The notes under the pieces were generated by a model, which did not search any database, was not told the origin of the DNA, and saw only the letters and a program-made list of their open reading frames with translations. From NCBI GenBank assembly GCA_963833955.1, contig CAWHZY010000011.1, forward strand, positions 62,001 to 126,000: a DNA stretch of 64,000 bases, written 5' to 3'. This DNA comes from Roseiarcus sp963833955 (GTDB lineage Bacteria; Pseudomonadota; Alphaproteobacteria; Rhizobiales; Beijerinckiaceae). Made by a program: the position numbers and the translations under genes. Shown here piece by piece: positions 62,348 through 64,000 of the stretch (position 1 is the first letter of the stretch; every line of letters starts with the position of its first letter).

Positions 62348-62465
62348 CATACCCATTCTATTTGAGCGCGACTCATCGCCCTCAAACCCGCGCAACGGCG
62401 CGGGCGCGCATTCGCGCTTCGGCCATAAGGCGATGATCGGTTCCGATCGTCGAGTCTTGGTACTC
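62348..62465. repeat. Structured dispersed repeat, copy C
   Basis: Matches copy A along about 118 bp (TTCTATTTGAGCGCG at the left, CGAGTCTTGGTA at the right), with the left terminus degraded to ATACCCAT. It shows small losses relative to copy A (one A missing in the first hairpin; GATCGTCG for GATCATCG). Confidence 0.85.
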
Positions 62466-62652
62466 AATGCGCCAAAATGCTCTCCCGTCGCGTCAGCATT
62501 TTCTGAAAACCAATAGCACGGTCCCATTCGAGCTGGCAAGATATTGTCGAGTTATCTTCATCTGGCGTCTCTCCCCTCGACCGCTCCCGGTCGCTGGTTG
62601 AAGCGCTAGAGCGTGCTGCGTTCGGATGGAATCGTCCTTCCGAGGAGCCGTA

Positions 62653-62672
62653 GGGCGTTCGTTAGAACGCCC
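62653..62672 (+). repeat. Perfect 8-bp stem hairpin upstream of the IS110 transposase
   Basis: GGGCGTTC (62653-62660) and GAACGCCC (62665-62672) pair perfectly around GTTA. Confidence 0.7.
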
Positions 62673-62862
62673 GTCTTTCGACGCCCTCATGGCGACGAAG
62701 CAATCCAGAGAACGTGGGCGCCTGCGTTCCCCTGGATTGCGCTACCGTCCAGAGGACGGGTCTGTCGACGCCCTAGGGCTCGCAATGCTGGGTGGACGGC
62801 CCCCGACGGCATCTGTTGTGCCAAGCTGCGGGTGCTTTGTCCCAGCAAGGAGACCGTCCGTC

Positions 62863-63879
62863 ATGACCATTGGCATCATTGGGCTCGATATCGCCAAGAG
62901 CGTGTTTCAGGTTCACGGGGAGGACGCCGAAGGGCGCGTCCTTGTGCAGAAGCGGCTCGGCCGGAAGGGGATGGTGAGCTTCTTCGAGAAGCTTCCGCCA
63001 TGCGTGGTGGCGCTCGAGGCTTGTGGCACGTCGCATTATTGGGGCCGCACGCTGCGGGCTTTGGGCCACGACGTCCGGCTGATCGCGGCCGCTTACGTGA
63101 AGCCTTTCGTCAAGCGCAACAAGACCGACGCGCGCGACGCGGCGGCGATTTGCGTTGCGGCGCTGAGGCCGGACATGCGGGAGGTCGCGATCAAGAGCGA
63201 GGAGCAGCAGGCTTCGCGGGCTTTGGAGCGTTCGCGCGAGCTCCTGGTCAAGCAACGCACGCAAGCGATGAACAGCCTGCGGGCGATGCTGGCCGAGTTC
63301 GGGGTCGTAGCGGCGCAGGGGGCTCGCGGCTTCGCCGAACTGACGGCGCGCCTGACGAGCGACGAGCCGGGGCTTCCGGAGACATTGGTCGGCGCGTTGC
63401 GTGTCGTTCTCGCCCAGCTCGACACGCTGACCCCGGCGATCGCGGCGCTGGAGAACAGGATCAAGGCGGTCGTCAAGGCCGATCCGGACATGCGGCGGCC
63501 CGCCCGCGTGCCCAGCGTCGGCTTTCTGACCGCCCACGCGGTGGTGGCGGCGATCGGCGACGGACGGCGGTTTAAGAGCGGGCGCGACTTCACCGCCTGG
63601 GGCGGCATGACCCCGCGCGAGACATCGTCCGCCGGCAAGCGGCGAATAAGGGGCATGAGCCGGCAGGGGGAAAGCCGATTGCGCAAACTGTTCGCCCTCG
63701 GGGCGGTCACGCTCCCGCGCAACGCCCGCTCGCGCCAAGATCGGGCCACCCGATGGCAGCGCGGCATTCTCGCCAGGCGGCCAATGAAGGTGGCGGTGAT
63801 GGCCCAGGCCGCCAAGACCGCCAGGATCGTCTGGGCGGTCCTCGCCTCGGGCAAGGAGTACGAGCCCGCGGCGGCCTGA
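62863..63879 (+). CDS. IS110-family transposase (full length)
   Basis: A 338-residue transposase with an N-terminal RuvC-like DEDD domain (GIIGLDIAKSVFQVHGEDAE; VVALEACGTSHYWGR; FVKRNKTDARDAAAICVAAL) and a C-terminal Transposase_20 domain (RVPSVGFLTAHAVVAAIGDG; FKSGRDFTAWGGMTPRETSS; GMSRQGESRLRKLFALGAVT) containing the catalytic Ser region. The start at 62863 follows AAGGAGACC. The frame is intact. IS110 elements use a structured guide (bridge) RNA made from their non-coding ends and leave no target duplication; the element ends are not defined here, the right one possibly past the window edge. Confidence 0.93.
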   Translation: MTIGIIGLDIAKSVFQVHGEDAEGRVLVQKRLGRKGMVSFFEKLPPCVVALEACGTSHYWGRTLRALGHDVRLIAAAYVKPFVKRNKTDARDAAAICVAALRPDMREVAIKSEEQQASRALERSRELLVKQRTQAMNSLRAMLAEFGVVAAQGARGFAELTARLTSDEPGLPETLVGALRVVLAQLDTLTPAIAALENRIKAVVKADPDMRRPARVPSVGFLTAHAVVAAIGDGRRFKSGRDFTAWGGMTPRETSSAGKRRIRGMSRQGESRLRKLFALGAVTLPRNARSRQDRATRWQRGILARRPMKVAVMAQAAKTARIVWAVLASGKEYEPAAA

Positions 63880-64000
63880 GCGAAAGACCCAATCCCCTCT
63901 TCCTTCGATCAACCCGGTCGAAGGCAGGCTGAGCAAGGAGCCAAGGAAAGCGACGGCAAAATGGTCAGGACCTGGGTCGGGAAAATCCGCTTCGTCATCG
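63880..64000. other. Right non-coding flank of the IS110 element (cut by the window)
   Basis: The last 121 bp include a CCTTCGA/TCGAAGG hairpin with a 9-nt loop near 63902-63925. No gene is visible. It may be part of the element's structured end. Confidence 0.4.

Larger units (their letters stand above)
62237..62862. other. Non-coding region with repeat copy C and hairpins before the IS110 transposase
   Basis: About 626 bp without a supportable gene. It contains repeat copy C (62348-62465), a hairpin at 62653-62672 (GGGCGTTC-GTTA-GAACGCCC), and further REP-like arms near 62700-62760. The part adjacent to the transposase is probably the left non-coding end of the IS110 element. Confidence 0.6.

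Overview
The window is high-GC (roughly two-thirds G+C by eye) chromosomal DNA from an alphaproteobacterium, most likely in the Hyphomicrobiales (Rhizobiales), perhaps near the Beijerinckiaceae/Methylocystaceae. The evidence is gene content and arrangement: an F1-only atpHAGDC operon, hslV-hslU, a DivL-type pseudokinase next to a TsaE/AmgK fusion and MurU, a predicted PuuE-UraD fusion, a DUF3297 gene after rpsT, and oxyR divergent from katG. The family-level placement is an inference.

Layout. 1-7.2 kb: a partial LpoA-like penicillin-binding protein activator, an MFS transporter, and an RND permease plus adaptor. 7.5-11.5 kb: a three-gene membrane aldehyde/isoquinoline oxidoreductase-type molybdoenzyme (triheme cytochrome c, Tat-exported molybdopterin subunit, 2Fe-2S subunit). 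12-15 kb: a lysine 2,3-aminomutase-like radical SAM enzyme and small exported or membrane proteins. 15-24.6 kb: envelope and cell-cycle genes murB, murC, murU, tsaE-amgK, divL and trpS, with an AT-rich 1-kb island between murC and murU. 24.6-28.2 kb: an ACT regulator, hslUV and a PHP phosphoesterase. 28.5-32.4 kb: an AhpD-like/rhodanese/DUF302 operon and purine catabolism genes (guaD, puuE-uraD). 32.5-42 kb: enoyl-CoA hydratase, threonine-synthase-like protein, rpsT, DUF3297, tRNA-Tyr, cupin, 4TM holin-like protein, GNAT, LssY_C protein, argE, apaG and a haem-binding protein. 42-44.9 kb: a transposon-rich patch (IS3 element, IS5 and IS110 remnants, two copies of a structured repeat). 45-58 kb: threonine dehydratase, MmcQ, VOC, the ATP synthase F1 operon, oxyR, katG, lepA, a GlcG/HbpS-like protein and a haloacid dehalogenase. 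58.7-64 kb: tRNA-Gly, ilvD, a sensor kinase, a third copy of the structured repeat and an IS110-family transposase running to the window edge.

Two points govern how to read the annotation. First, many conserved genes carry single-base frameshifts, including essential ones (murC, atpA, atpD, tsaE). Most look like one extra base beside an identical base, so uncorrected assembly indels are a better explanation than real pseudogenes; I annotate such genes over their full span and give the break. Second, the best candidate for something undescribed is a ~118-bp multi-hairpin repeat present three times (43808, 44742, 62348), each copy next to IS110-type transposase sequence. I did not find a convincing new multi-gene system.
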